Shown here: positions 28,033-37,978 of the stretch, piece after piece
How positions within the stretch are numbered: the first letter of the stretch is position 1
Layout: each line of letters opens with the position of its first letter
Assembly: GCF_001693775.2 (NCBI RefSeq)
Contig: NZ_MBEW02000008.1
Coordinates: 16,729 to 80,728 of the forward strand
Reading direction: 5' to 3'
DNA: 64,000 nucleotides
From: Criibacterium bergeronii
GTDB taxonomy: Bacteria; Bacillota; Clostridia; Peptostreptococcales; Filifactoraceae
Translations under genes and position numbers: made by a program
Notes under the pieces: generated by a model
What the model was told of the DNA's origin: nothing
Database searches by the model: none
What the model saw: only the letters and a program-made list of their open reading frames with translations

Positions 28033-28515
28033 ATGAAAAATATTATAATTCTAATAGTTGGCATATTTATAGCAATCCTTACTGCTACAGTTTTGAATTT
28101 TTTTGATTTACTCTCACAACCGGACTTTCTCATGATATTTATATTCTTGGTCTGCTTGTATTCAAAATCTCAAGATACCCCACTTATAATTATAAGCTTA
28201 GTGCTTGGAATTATATATGATATTTTAATTGCAAGGTATCAAGGATTTTACAGCATTAGTTTTTTCTTGACTGCTGTAGCTCTAACATATCTCAAAAACA
28301 AATTGCTAAGAGATAAGCTTTCAGCAGTATTTTTTGTATGCTTTACTGTACTTATAATTAATGCAATATATAGAACAATTTTTTCAATATATCCTTACTT
28401 TAATTTGATTATCTCAAATAAATTTATTATATCTAATATCCAATTTATACTATCTAATTCAATAGTGCTTTACCTAGCACTTTTAATAACAATAAAAGCA
28501 GTAAAAATAAGGTGA
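28033..28515 (+). CDS. mreD: Rod shape-determining protein MreD
   Basis: About 160 residues, almost entirely hydrophobic, with five to six predicted membrane helices. The stretch LVLGIIYDILIARYQGFYSISFF is the conserved MreD core. ATG 28033 is preferred; a TTG at 28018 overlapping mreC is possible. Position between mreC and a PBP2 supports the name. Confidence 0.9.
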   Translation: MKNIIILIVGIFIAILTATVLNFFDLLSQPDFLMIFIFLVCLYSKSQDTPLIIISLVLGIIYDILIARYQGFYSISFFLTAVALTYLKNKLLRDKLSAVFFVCFTVLIINAIYRTIFSIYPYFNLIISNKFIISNIQFILSNSIVLYLALLITIKAVKIR

Positions 28516-28519
28516 TTAA

Positions 28520-31500
28520 ATGCTATCAAAAAGGTTGATGTATATACTGAGGTTCATAATATTTATATGTATACTACTATGTCTTAGGATACTTTATCTC
28601 AACGTTGTTGAGGGCGAATATTATGAAAATATAGAAAAAAGTAGCATATATAAAAATATTGTCATTCCAGCTCCAAGGGGAGAGATTAGAGATAAAAACG
28701 GAATACTTCTAGCTGGAAGCAAACCCGTCTTTACAGTGAGTATAAATAAAAATGACAATATCACAAAAGAAGAATTCAATGATGTTGCTCTAATCTTGTC
28801 AAAAATCCTAGTAAAAAATAATGAAAATATAGAGGACTCTTTTCCAATAAAGCTTGAAAACGGCAATTTTACCTATAGCTTTGACGAGCAAGTTGCAAAA
28901 TGGAAGACTGAAAATGGTATTGCCCTTGACGCTAATGCAAAGACAGCCTTTTACCAAGTTGCTCAAAATTTTATAGATACTAATCCATCCTACGGCTTAA
29001 CTAAAGACTCAGACCCAATAGTGTTGCAAAAAACACTTAACGACTGCGGTATATACCCCCCTATTTCCATAAAAGATGGTTTTGAATTTACAAAAACAGC
29101 AGAAAAAAATGCGTGGCTATACAAATACGGTATAAAAGATAAAAATACCTCCGCAAAGGATGCCTTTGCAAAATTAAGAAAATCAAGAAATATCAAAGAA
29201 GAACTATCAGATGTTGATGCTAGATATATTTTATCTATGAACGATGCCATCGTTTCAAAAGCCTATCTTCAATACGAACCTGCTGTTATAGCAAAAGACA
29301 TCAGCCAAAAAACTGTTTCGTCCATTATGGAACGCAAGGTCGAACTAAAAAATGTAACTGTTCAGGCTGAGCCATTGAGATATTATCCACAAGGCACTCT
29401 AGCCGCTCATATCATAGGACAAATAGGTAAAATTTCTTCTAGCGATGAAGATTTACTAAAAGACGAAAGATACTCAAAACAAGACTATGTAGGAAAGTCC
29501 GGCATAGAGCTATACTACGAAAGTCAATTAAAAGGTGTTAGTGGCTATGAAAAGGTCTTAGTTGACTCAGTCGGCAAAAAAATTTCTAACATCGACAGCA
29601 AGGAAAGCTACCCCGGAAATTCCGTATACCTATCAATAGATGCAAAACTGCAAAAAGTTGCCGAAGACTCATTAAAAAAGACCCTTGAAAAATTACAAAC
29701 CGGCGGAGTATATGACAGCACATGGGGCAATGTAAAAATGAGAGGTGCTAATAGAATATACAATCATGCCACATCAGGTGCAATTGTCGCCTTAGATGCA
29801 AAAACTGGAAAAGTTTTAGCAATGGCAAGCTACCCTGCTTATGACCCGAATATTTTTACAGATTATATGACAATAGACGAATATAATTCACTGCAACCCG
29901 AAAATCCAAATGACCCACTTTCTGCAAAGCCATTATTAAATGTAGCTACCATGACCGCAGTGCAACCGGGTTCAACCTTTAAAATGATTAGTGCCCTAGC
30001 AGCCTTAGAAAACGGATTGTCGCCAAACTATATCATTCAAGATAAAGGTGTAATTTCTATAGCCGGAGTCCAATTTAAAAACTGGTTGTATGGTGAAAAC
30101 AGAGGTCTGCAAGGTCCTGAAAATGTTATAACCGCAATAAAAGACTCCAACAACTACTTCTTCTTTTGTATATCTGTAGCATATAATTACGCCAAGGATG
30201 AGCCAATACCTATGGGCGACATGAAAAATGGTATGAAAATTATTGATATGGCGAAAAAATTTGGCTTAAATGAAAAAACAGGCATAGAAATATTTGAAAC
30301 AGCCGGCAGCGTTCCTGACCCTTATGAAAAATATAGACAACAAATAGCTAGAATGAAAAAAGACATTTCATCAAAAATGCTAGAGGCTTATAAAGACATA
30401 ACCATTGAAAATAATGAGCAGGAATATAATAAAAGGCTTGAAGAAATAACCTCTTGGGCAGACGAAAATCCGTCAAGAGCTGAAATTATTAAAAGATTAA
30501 GCAAGCTAAATGTAAAAAATGAGCTGTTGGAAGAAATAGCCGACCTATTAAAATACACTTACTTTAACAATGCTCAGTGGTCTACCGGTGACATTTTCAA
30601 TATGTCAATCGGGCAAGGCACTCATAGATATACACCTATTCAAATAGCAAGATATATCGCCGCAGTAGCCAATGGTGGATATTTAAATAAAGTAAGTGTC
30701 ATTGATAAGGTAGAAAATAAAAAAACCGGTGAAATTACAAAAGTTGAACAACAGTCACAAAAAGTCGAATTAAACAATCCTCAAAACTTTGACTATGTTA
30801 AACAAGGTATGCTACTAGTTACAGAGCAAGGCACAATAAAAAATATCTTCTCAAATTTCCCAGTAAAAATCGCCTCAAAGACAGGTACAGCAGAAACTCA
30901 GGGTAAAATTCCTACTAAGGACGAAGTCGGATACTATATGTCTCACCTTAGAGATTATGGTGTTAATAAGAAAGACGTAATAAATTTATCAAATAAATTA
31001 GCGGCTGAATATAACAACGCCTACAGCAAACAATATTTCATACAAATGGCTATTCTTGAATTAAATCCAAAAATGACTATAGATAAGCTAAATAGATTTA
31101 AAGAACCTTACGCCGACTTTTCGTGGTTTGTAGCTTACGCACCTTATGATGACCCACAAATCGTAGTAGTAACATTTTTAACTCAAGGCGGTAGCAGTAC
31201 CTTTGCAACACCTGCCACTAGAGATGTAATCGCTCAATACATGGGCATATACGATAAACCGGTAATCTTAAACGATGAAAAAGAAAGCATTAAAATTAAA
31301 TCTGAACAAGAGTCCAATAACACCAATGTGCTAAAACAAGAGGAATTACCTATAGAAAACATCTATTCTCAAAGTAGTCAACAAGTAAATAGAAATATAC
31401 CAACTACACCTGTCAGACAAAATAAACCTATAGCTCCTGAAATCCCGGTGCAAGAGCCTGATTTACCAGCCGAAATTGTACCAACAGAAGTACCGGTAGA

Positions 31501-31639
31501 AAATTCACCAGCTCCTGAACAGCCAGCTCCAGCTCCTGAAACTCCACTAGAAGAAACCCATCCCGCACCTGAGCCTGTCCCTTCACCTGAACCAGCACCT
31601 ACACCTGATACAAATACAAGTGAAAGTCCAATTTTTTAA
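28520..31639 (+). CDS. mrdA: Penicillin-binding protein 2 (elongasome transpeptidase) with insertions and Pro-rich tail
   Basis: 1039 residues, far longer than the usual 600-700. A transmembrane helix lies near 10-27, followed by the dimerisation region (APRGEIRDKNGILLAG). The transpeptidase motifs are SxxK in QPGSTFKM (about residue 484), SxN in DSNNYFF (about 543) and KTG in ASKTGTAET (about 787). The extra length comes from an insertion before the catalytic core (about 100-250), a charged helical insert between SxN and KTG (about 600-680), another after KTG (about 800-870), and a tail (about 930-1039) rich in Pro/Glu/Ala. It cross-links peptidoglycan during elongation. It is 5 bp after mreD, in the normal locus. 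Confidence 0.94.
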   Translation: MLSKRLMYILRFIIFICILLCLRILYLNVVEGEYYENIEKSSIYKNIVIPAPRGEIRDKNGILLAGSKPVFTVSINKNDNITKEEFNDVALILSKILVKNNENIEDSFPIKLENGNFTYSFDEQVAKWKTENGIALDANAKTAFYQVAQNFIDTNPSYGLTKDSDPIVLQKTLNDCGIYPPISIKDGFEFTKTAEKNAWLYKYGIKDKNTSAKDAFAKLRKSRNIKEELSDVDARYILSMNDAIVSKAYLQYEPAVIAKDISQKTVSSIMERKVELKNVTVQAEPLRYYPQGTLAAHIIGQIGKISSSDEDLLKDERYSKQDYVGKSGIELYYESQLKGVSGYEKVLVDSVGKKISNIDSKESYPGNSVYLSIDAKLQKVAEDSLKKTLEKLQTGGVYDSTWGNVKMRGANRIYNHATSGAIVALDAKTGKVLAMASYPAYDPNIFTDYMTIDEYNSLQPENPNDPLSAKPLLNVATMTAVQPGSTFKMISALAALENGLSPNYIIQDKGVISIAGVQFKNWLYGENRGLQGPENVITAIKDSNNYFFFCISVAYNYAKDEPIPMGDMKNGMKIIDMAKKFGLNEKTGIEIFETAGSVPDPYEKYRQQIARMKKDISSKMLEAYKDITIENNEQEYNKRLEEITSWADENPSRAEIIKRLSKLNVKNELLEEIADLLKYTYFNNAQWSTGDIFNMSIGQGTHRYTPIQIARYIAAVANGGYLNKVSVIDKVENKKTGEITKVEQQSQKVELNNPQNFDYVKQGMLLVTEQGTIKNIFSNFPVKIASKTGTAETQGKIPTKDEVGYYMSHLRDYGVNKKDVINLSNKLAAEYNNAYSKQYFIQMAILELNPKMTIDKLNRFKEPYADFSWFVAYAPYDDPQIVVVTFLTQGGSSTFATPATRDVIAQYMGIYDKPVILNDEKESIKIKSEQESNNTNVLKQEELPIENIYSQSSQQVNRNIPTTPVRQNKPIAPEIPVQEPDLPAEIVPTEVPVENSPAPEQPAPAPETPLEETHPAPEPVPSPEPAPTPDTNTSESPIF

Positions 31640-31665
31640 TAAAACTATTTTGCAAAGAAGATACT

Positions 31666-34524
31666 ATGAAACCAATTTTGCTTGAATTAGAAGGCTTTAA
31701 CAGCTTTGTAGAAAAACAAACCATTGATTTTAGCAATATCACATCCTATGGGATTTTTGGCATATTTGGAAAAACCGGTAGTGGAAAAACCAGCATTTTA
31801 GACGCTATCATATATTCACTCTATTCAAAAATCCCTAGAGGAGCAGACAACCTAGTAAATATCTATTCAAATAAAGCAGTTGTCAAGTTCACCTTTTCAA
31901 TAAAAGGCTCTGAGGCTGGTATATATGAAATAACAAGACAGGTTAATAAAGAAAAACTTGAAAACTCCCCCCTACTTCCAAGAGCAAACGGTACAAAGCG
32001 TTCAATATTAAAAAAAATATCCGATGATGAAACAAAAATACTTGCTGACTCAAAAAAAGAAGTAGACGCAAAAATAGAGCAAATAATCGGTCTAACCTAC
32101 GAGGATTTTATAAAAACCGTTGTACTCCCACAAGGAGAATTCAGTGCATTTCTAAAAGAAAAAAATACAAATAAACTATCAATGCTGGAAAGATTATTTT
32201 CACTGCAAAAATATGGAGACGACCTCACCCAAAAGATAAAGCTGTATAGACAAGAGCAAAATACTAACATGACTTTATTAGAAAATAATTTATCCAATTT
32301 TAAAGATATTACAAAAGAAAGTATCGGTGCTTTAAAAAAACAGCATAGCGAAACCTTGGAAAGTATAAACAAGCTGGAGCTACAGTTTGAAAAATATACA
32401 ACAATCAAAAATGAGATGGATATTTTATCAATCTATGAAGAAAAATTAAATTCGTCTAAAAAAAGCTATAACCAGTTGCTGGAAAACGAAACAGACATAG
32501 ATACCTTACAAAAAAAGGCTCAAAGACTGTCAAATTTGACTGAATACATTTCTGATATAAAGAGCTATAAAGAAATCCTTGTAAATCTTCCACTTGAGAA
32601 AAAAAATCAAGACGATTTGCAAAAATTACTAAAAGAAATAAACGAAAAAACTTCTGAGCTGGAAAAAAACATAACTAAAGTGTCTGAGCAAAATAACAAA
32701 AATTATGAAATGCTACAAAGTCTTACTGACTATGTTAATTTGCTAGATAAAATTGAACTGCAAAAAAACTCCTTGTCAAAAAATGAAGAACAACTAAGAC
32801 AAGAAAGCTTAAAAAATAAAAGCCTAAATAAAGACAAAGACTTATTCTCTGATGAGCTGACAAAATTAAATCGTGAAAATCATTTTAATTTAAAGATATT
32901 AAATAGAATTTTAGAGCAAAAAAAATTAGAACTTGAGTCTAAAGAAAATCAAAAACTAAAACAAAAAACTAAAGACGCCGTAGAGCATTTGCAAAATCAC
33001 CTACACAAAGGTCAAATCTGCCCTGTATGCGGAAATAAGATACAAGAAATACAGCTAAGTCTAAACATAAATGAAAATCTTTCACCAATTGACGATGATA
33101 TAAAAAAATTATCTCAGCAAATTACAGAGCTACAGACAAACATAAAAATCTATTCGCAAAACATTTCTGACGCTACCACTCAGACAATTTCAAAAGCTGA
33201 TTGTATTGATAAAATAGCTTGTGAAGATTTTTCTAAATACATTGATTTACAAAAAGGCTTATCAAATAAATTAGCTGAGCTAAACAAAAACATAGCCACT
33301 AACAAAATTAAATTAGAAAACAGCTCAGAAAAATTAAATACTTTAAATTCGCAAAACTCTGAAATTACTAATAATTTAAAAAAAGAACAGCTTTTGCTAA
33401 ATGAATTTTTATCAAATTACAGCGAAACTCAAAAAGCTGAGCTGGATACGAAAATCGCCGAATTAAAGGATAAGTCAAAAAATAATAGCATTTCACAAAT
33501 AATAAGGTCAGATATTAATGCTACTAAATTAAAACTAGAACAGTATCAAAAGCAGGCTGATAGCTATAAAGATACACTGTCAAAAACTACAAATAAACTC
33601 TGCTCAGTAAACACAAAGCTTGAAATTTTTGTAGCTAATAAATCAAGCCTTGAAGTTTCATTAAATAAGCTAGTTCAAAAAGGTGAATTTACAGATTTTG
33701 AAGAAGTATTTACATTTGCAGACGAATATGCTAAACTCCCGTATATACAGGAAAAGCTAAAAGCTTACACCTCAAAAAAGGAAACTCTAGAGGCAGAGCT
33801 AAAATCTAGCGAGCAAAATTATAATTCGCAAAAACAAAAAATTGATGAAATTATAAAGAATACACCTTATGACGAAAATTTATATCTTGAGCTAAAACAA
33901 AGCTTAAATGACAAACAAAAGCTACTTGGAAATCTTATAAACCAAATTGAAGTGTCTGAGAAAAATTACGCTGTTAAACTGGACTTAGAGAAAAAAATAG
34001 CAGCTTTAACCATAGTAGTAAATGAAACAGAGAAAATTTATTCTCTTTTCAAGGCAAAAGCCTTCGTCCAATTCTTGAGCAGATACCAGCTAAGCTACGT
34101 TTGTGAAAGAGCATCACAAATATTATCAGATATCAGCAGAGGCGGATACCTAATAGAGCTTAACGATGAAGGAGAATTTTTAATAATTGACCTTAAAAAT
34201 GGAGGAATAAAAAGAACTCCTAGCACCTTGTCAGGTGGAGAAACCTTTTTGGTATCTCTTTCTCTTGCAATCGCCCTATCCTCTCAAATACAGCTTAAAG
34301 GCAGTGCCCCTTTGGAATTTTTTTTCCTTGATGAAGGCTTTGGCACGCTGGACGACTCTTCACTGGATACTGCATTAGACACTTTAAAATATCTAGGCGA
34401 CAGCGGTCTATCTATTGGCATAATAAGTCATATTGAAAAAATCAAGGACTTTGTGCCAATAAAAATAGACGTAATTTCTTCTGAAGATGGCATGGGAAGT
34501 AAAATTAAAGTATCTAAGGGTTAA
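31666..34524 (+). CDS. sbcC: SbcC/Rad50-type exonuclease ATPase subunit
   Basis: 952 residues. Walker A is FGKTGSGKTSILDAIIYSLY near residue 38. Long coiled coils flank a zinc hook, GQICPVCGNKI, at about 451. The C-terminal lobe has the ABC signature TLSGGETFLVSLSLAIALS and Walker B FFLDEGFGTLD. With SbcD it forms the Mre11-Rad50-like nuclease that opens hairpins and DNA ends. SbcD is normally encoded just upstream but is absent here; the neighbour is PBP2. Confidence 0.94.
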   Translation: MKPILLELEGFNSFVEKQTIDFSNITSYGIFGIFGKTGSGKTSILDAIIYSLYSKIPRGADNLVNIYSNKAVVKFTFSIKGSEAGIYEITRQVNKEKLENSPLLPRANGTKRSILKKISDDETKILADSKKEVDAKIEQIIGLTYEDFIKTVVLPQGEFSAFLKEKNTNKLSMLERLFSLQKYGDDLTQKIKLYRQEQNTNMTLLENNLSNFKDITKESIGALKKQHSETLESINKLELQFEKYTTIKNEMDILSIYEEKLNSSKKSYNQLLENETDIDTLQKKAQRLSNLTEYISDIKSYKEILVNLPLEKKNQDDLQKLLKEINEKTSELEKNITKVSEQNNKNYEMLQSLTDYVNLLDKIELQKNSLSKNEEQLRQESLKNKSLNKDKDLFSDELTKLNRENHFNLKILNRILEQKKLELESKENQKLKQKTKDAVEHLQNHLHKGQICPVCGNKIQEIQLSLNINENLSPIDDDIKKLSQQITELQTNIKIYSQNISDATTQTISKADCIDKIACEDFSKYIDLQKGLSNKLAELNKNIATNKIKLENSSEKLNTLNSQNSEITNNLKKEQLLLNEFLSNYSETQKAELDTKIAELKDKSKNNSISQIIRSDINATKLKLEQYQKQADSYKDTLSKTTNKLCSVNTKLEIFVANKSSLEVSLNKLVQKGEFTDFEEVFTFADEYAKLPYIQEKLKAYTSKKETLEAELKSSEQNYNSQKQKIDEIIKNTPYDENLYLELKQSLNDKQKLLGNLINQIEVSEKNYAVKLDLEKKIAALTIVVNETEKIYSLFKAKAFVQFLSRYQLSYVCERASQILSDISRGGYLIELNDEGEFLIIDLKNGGIKRTPSTLSGGETFLVSLSLAIALSSQIQLKGSAPLEFFFLDEGFGTLDDSSLDTALDTLKYLGDSGLSIGIISHIEKIKDFVPIKIDVISSEDGMGSKIKVSKG

Positions 34525-34549
34525 ATTTTTATAAATTAGAGGTGACATA

Positions 34550-35608
34550 TTGAAAAAATTATCATATATATTATTATTATTATCACTCATGATATTAAAT
34601 ATTAGTGCTTGTGCAAGCAATAAAACAACTCAAATTACAAAAGCTCAAGAAAAAACTATTCAAGGTCAACACTTTTTTTTAAACTCTATGCTTACAGTAA
34701 ATATACTTGATGACAGAGCCGACAAGGAAGAATTGAATAAAAAAATATCTCAATTAGTACAAGACTATGAAGAAAAATTTACCACCAAGTCCGACACCAG
34801 TGAAGTGTCAAAAATTTCTCAAAGTGCCGGTAAATCGTCGGTAAAGGTTTCTAATTCGACATATGAACTAATACAAGAGTCAATAAAATATTCTGAATTA
34901 TCTGACGGAGCATTTGATGTCACTATCCAGCCACTTAATGCAATTTGGGGTATAGGCACTGAAAATGAAAACGTACCTAGCCAAAAAAATATTGATAAGG
35001 CATTAAACTTAATTGATTATAAAAAAATAGAATTTAATGATGCCGATAAGTCTATTTTTCTAAAAAATCAAGGTATGTCAATAGATTTAGGAGCTATAGC
35101 CAAAGGTTATGTTACAGACAAAATAATTGAGCTTTTAAAACAAAATGACGTAAGCTCTGCCATTATTAACATGGGTGGAAACATATATGTACTTGGAAAT
35201 AAAAACGGACAAGACTACAAAGTCGGTATAAGAGATGGTTTTTCTAAAGACCCTAGCCAATGTTTTTGCATATATAAAGGACAAAATATCAGCGTAGTAA
35301 CATCAGGCGTATACGAAAGAAATTTCACAAAAGATGGCAAATTTTACCATCACATACTATCAACCAAGGATGGCTATCCGATAAAAAATGGAATTTATGC
35401 CACTTCTATAATATGTAAAAACTCTACAGTCTCCGATGCAATGTCAACAACCGTATTTACACTTGGCATAGAAAAAGGTATGCAGCTACTTGAAAACATG
35501 GATGGAGTAGAAGGCATGATAATCACAAATGATAAGAAAGTATATCTAAGCTCAGGATTAAAGGACAAAATAGAGATTACAAATAAAGAATACCAAGTTC
35601 AAAATTAA
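34550..35608 (+). CDS. apbE: FAD:protein FMN transferase (ApbE), lipoprotein
   Basis: 352 residues from a TTG start behind AGAGGTGAC. A lipoprotein signal ends LNISACAS (lipobox cysteine about residue 21), so the enzyme is anchored outside the membrane. ApbE motifs: SELSDGAFDVTIQPLNAIWG, GMSIDLGAIAKGYVTDK, INMGGNIYVLG, HHILSTKDGYPIKNGIYATSI and SDAMSTTVFTLG. It attaches FMN covalently to threonine in proteins such as RnfG/NqrC subunits or extracellular reductases; no such substrate is encoded here. Confidence 0.95.
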   Translation: MKKLSYILLLLSLMILNISACASNKTTQITKAQEKTIQGQHFFLNSMLTVNILDDRADKEELNKKISQLVQDYEEKFTTKSDTSEVSKISQSAGKSSVKVSNSTYELIQESIKYSELSDGAFDVTIQPLNAIWGIGTENENVPSQKNIDKALNLIDYKKIEFNDADKSIFLKNQGMSIDLGAIAKGYVTDKIIELLKQNDVSSAIINMGGNIYVLGNKNGQDYKVGIRDGFSKDPSQCFCIYKGQNISVVTSGVYERNFTKDGKFYHHILSTKDGYPIKNGIYATSIICKNSTVSDAMSTTVFTLGIEKGMQLLENMDGVEGMIITNDKKVYLSSGLKDKIEITNKEYQVQN

Positions 35609-35632
35609 ATTAATTAAATTAGAGAGCTTACA

Positions 35633-35821
35633 ATGACTAAAAGAACCTCAAGAATAATTGCCAGTATTATGCTGATTGTATTTATAATTTTTATAAGCTA
35701 TGCTTTAAATCACCCCGAAGGCTCTTTTCCTTGGATGGTTGAGATAACTTACCTGCTTTTTGCCTTATATATTGGTGTAATGATATTTTTATTTGTTGCC
35801 CCATTTAAAAATCACGTTTAA
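35633..35821 (+). CDS. Small two-helix membrane protein, unknown
   Basis: 62 residues, ATG with GAGAG upstream, 24 bp after apbE. Two hydrophobic segments (about 9-26 IIASIMLIVFIIFISYAL; about 36-56 VEITYLLFALYIGVMIFLFV) are separated by HPEGSFPWM. No family recognised. It probably shares the apbE transcript. Confidence 0.65.
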   Translation: MTKRTSRIIASIMLIVFIIFISYALNHPEGSFPWMVEITYLLFALYIGVMIFLFVAPFKNHV

Positions 35822-35846
35822 CTCTAATAAATTACTTTAATTATAC

Positions 35847-35875
35847 TTGCGGGCGAACAAAGTTAGCCCCTACAA
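35847..35875. repeat. GC-rich imperfect dyad, possible small dispersed repeat
   Basis: A GC-rich island in AT-rich DNA: GCGGGCGAAC, then AAAG, then TTAGCCCCTAC, an imperfect dyad (GGGC/GCCC). It resembles short palindromic sequences found dispersed between genes in many bacterial genomes. Only one copy is in this window. Confidence 0.35.
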
Positions 35876-35905
35876 GCTATTTTTAAGTATTAAAAAATTT
35901 ATAAA

Positions 35906-35963
35906 AAAAGACTTGCCTTAACATCTCTGCTAATTTAAGCATTGATATTAAGGCAAGTCTTTT
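35906..35963. terminator. Bidirectional terminator
   Basis: A perfect 16-bp inverted repeat, AAAAGACTTGCCTTAA (35906-35921) and its complement (35948-35963), with a 26-nt loop and T-runs on both strands. It ends apbE and the small gene from the left and the minus-strand gene at 35977 from the right. Confidence 0.85.
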
Positions 35964-35976
35964 ACATTTTTATTTG

Positions 35977-36798
35977 TTATTTAGCCAGTGCATATTTATC
36001 AAAATCTTCTTTAGTAGTCTTTACCATTGCAAAGCTCTGTCCTGCATTTGGATTGTTGTTGTCTTTCATAAACAAAATATTTTTACCTGAATAATTTACA
36101 TCTTCCTTAGTAAATGTGCCATTTATAGTGCCGGCTTTTAGGGTAAGTGTTGTGCCGTCAAAGGTGTATGTGCCTGTTACAGCTCGTCCGCCTCCTATTT
36201 TTAATATAGTCACTGCACCCGCTTGATATGATACAACATATTTATTCCTTGATAAATCCTCCATAGCATAATATCCATCTAATACAGTAGGATTTGAAAT
36301 CACTTGTGAACTAGGTAAGTCCGTTATACCTGTTGGGAAAGCAGGCGATGAATTTTGAGCTTGATTTGGCTGAGTAACTGTTGCTATATAATTTTTCCCA
36401 TCCCATTTTACATCAGCACCCGTACTTTTTGATACAAAAGAAAGTGGTATCATTGTTCTTGAATTTATTATAATCGGTGGAGTATCCATAGTTACAGGCG
36501 TGCCATTTACATAGATATCGTAAGAGCCGATTACAAGCTCTATAGTTGTAGTGCCATTACTACCGATAACCTTTTGAGTTGGCTCATCCCATGTTATTGT
36601 GTTTAGTCCAAGTGCCTCAAATAATGCACGAAATGGAACCATAGTCCTGCTATTTCTAATTACCGCCGGTGTATCCGTTTTTAGCTCTGCTCCATTAACT
36701 ATAACCTTTACCTTTGAAGGTACTGCAAAGGATGTCGTTACCCCTGCAATAGAAAATATTAGCAATAGCGAAAATAATATCCTTTTAAAATTTTTCAT
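35977..36798 (-). CDS. Secreted protein with copper-amine-oxidase N-terminal (stalk) domain
   Basis: 273 residues. A signal peptide (about 1-26, FSLLLIFSIAGVTTSFA) is followed by two related repeats. VNGAELKTDTPAVIRNSRTMVPFRALFEALG...TWDE is one, and VNGTPVTMDTPPIIINSRTMIPLSFVSKSTGADVKWD is the other, the Cu_amine_oxidN1 fold. Despite the name, the domain has no oxidase activity and usually mediates cell-surface attachment. The C-terminal part (about 165-273) is beta-rich, GYYAMEDLSRNKYVVSYQAG...; no family recognised. A single gene with its own terminator. Confidence 0.88.
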   Translation of the reverse strand: MKNFKRILFSLLLIFSIAGVTTSFAVPSKVKVIVNGAELKTDTPAVIRNSRTMVPFRALFEALGLNTITWDEPTQKVIGSNGTTTIELVIGSYDIYVNGTPVTMDTPPIIINSRTMIPLSFVSKSTGADVKWDGKNYIATVTQPNQAQNSSPAFPTGITDLPSSQVISNPTVLDGYYAMEDLSRNKYVVSYQAGAVTILKIGGGRAVTGTYTFDGTTLTLKAGTINGTFTKEDVNYSGKNILFMKDNNNPNAGQSFAMVKTTKEDFDKYALAK

Positions 36799-36967
36799 TT
36801 TTAATCTCCAATCAATCTTACGAATGTTCTAATGTCTTAATGAAATAATTATACCACAATTTATTAACTTTAACTGTAATTGTAATGAAAATATAATCTT
36901 ATTATTTACTTTATGCTAAAATTAAAATATAATCAGTATATAACACAAGTTGAATAATAGGTGTATT

Positions 36968-37855
36968 ATGAATAAAAAAAGAAAAATATTTTCACTAATA
37001 CTTACAACATCCATATTATCAGTCAGCTTTTTTACTGCTTGCAATAAAAACAGCACTTCATTAGCAAAAGCAACTGATAGCAGTCAAGCTGCACAAGAAA
37101 AAACAAATACTAACTCCTCTGACTTTATTAAGCTTAAAAACTATGACTATATCGGATATAGCAAAAATAATCTAGTAGAGGTGCATTTAAACGGAAAACT
37201 AGGCATGATTGATGAAAACGGAAAAGAAGTCATACCACTAAAATACGATTGGGCAACAGAATTTAACGAAGGCTTTTCTCTTGTTAAGCAAAATAAACTC
37301 AATGGAGTAATAGACATCAGCGGAAAAGAAATAGTGCCACCTAAATATGATACAATATTTGACTTTTCTGATGGATTGGCTGAAGTAGTATTAAATGATA
37401 AATACGGACTAATTGATGGCACTGGAAAAGAAGTAGTACCACCTAAATATGATTTTTTATTTAACATCTCTCAGGGCTTATTTGAAGTACGACTAAATGA
37501 TAAATATGGTGTGATAAACTCTAAGGGTAAAGAATTCATACCTGCTAAATATGACGCTTTATCCCTTATTGACAGCCTTGGTATTTTTTATTTAAACTTA
37601 AACGACAAATACGGTTTAGTAGATAAAAATGGAAAAGAAATTACCCCACTAATCTATGATAATCTTGAATACAGTAAAAATTTAAACAAAGTTTTTGTAA
37701 AATCAAATGGTAAATGGGGATATCTATCTGATAATTATAAAACCTTTACACCTGTAAAATTCACTCAGGATAAATTTTACTTCTTCTCTAAAGATACAGC
37801 CTTAGTAAAAGACGATAGCGGCTGCTACCTAGTCAAAAATCCCCTTGAAATATAA
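36968..37855 (+). CDS. WG-repeat lipoprotein
   Basis: About 295 residues starting MNKKRKIFSLILTTS at ATG 36968. A lipoprotein signal ends SFFTAC. At least six WG-type repeats follow, each close to YGLIDxxGKEVVPPKYDxxxxFSxGLxEV (for example 'DKYGLIDGTGKEVVPPKYD'). WG repeats form surface beta-structures of unknown function. Divergent from the Cu-amine-oxidase-N gene; both products are exported. Confidence 0.9.
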   Translation: MNKKRKIFSLILTTSILSVSFFTACNKNSTSLAKATDSSQAAQEKTNTNSSDFIKLKNYDYIGYSKNNLVEVHLNGKLGMIDENGKEVIPLKYDWATEFNEGFSLVKQNKLNGVIDISGKEIVPPKYDTIFDFSDGLAEVVLNDKYGLIDGTGKEVVPPKYDFLFNISQGLFEVRLNDKYGVINSKGKEFIPAKYDALSLIDSLGIFYLNLNDKYGLVDKNGKEITPLIYDNLEYSKNLNKVFVKSNGKWGYLSDNYKTFTPVKFTQDKFYFFSKDTALVKDDSGCYLVKNPLEI

Positions 37856-37879
37856 GCCGTAGTTCATATAATTCAAAAA

Positions 37880-37925
37880 AACGTTGAAATCAGTTTATTA
37901 AAACTATGATTTCAACGTTCTTTTA
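37880..37925 (+). terminator. Terminator of the WG-repeat gene
   Basis: A perfect 13-bp inverted repeat AACGTTGAAATCA (37880-37892) / TGATTTCAACGTT (37907-37919), followed by CTTTTATTTT. Confidence 0.85.
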
Positions 37926-37978
37926 TTTTAGAGTATACTTGCAGATTTATTATTGTAACACTAACACCTAAAGCAGTC

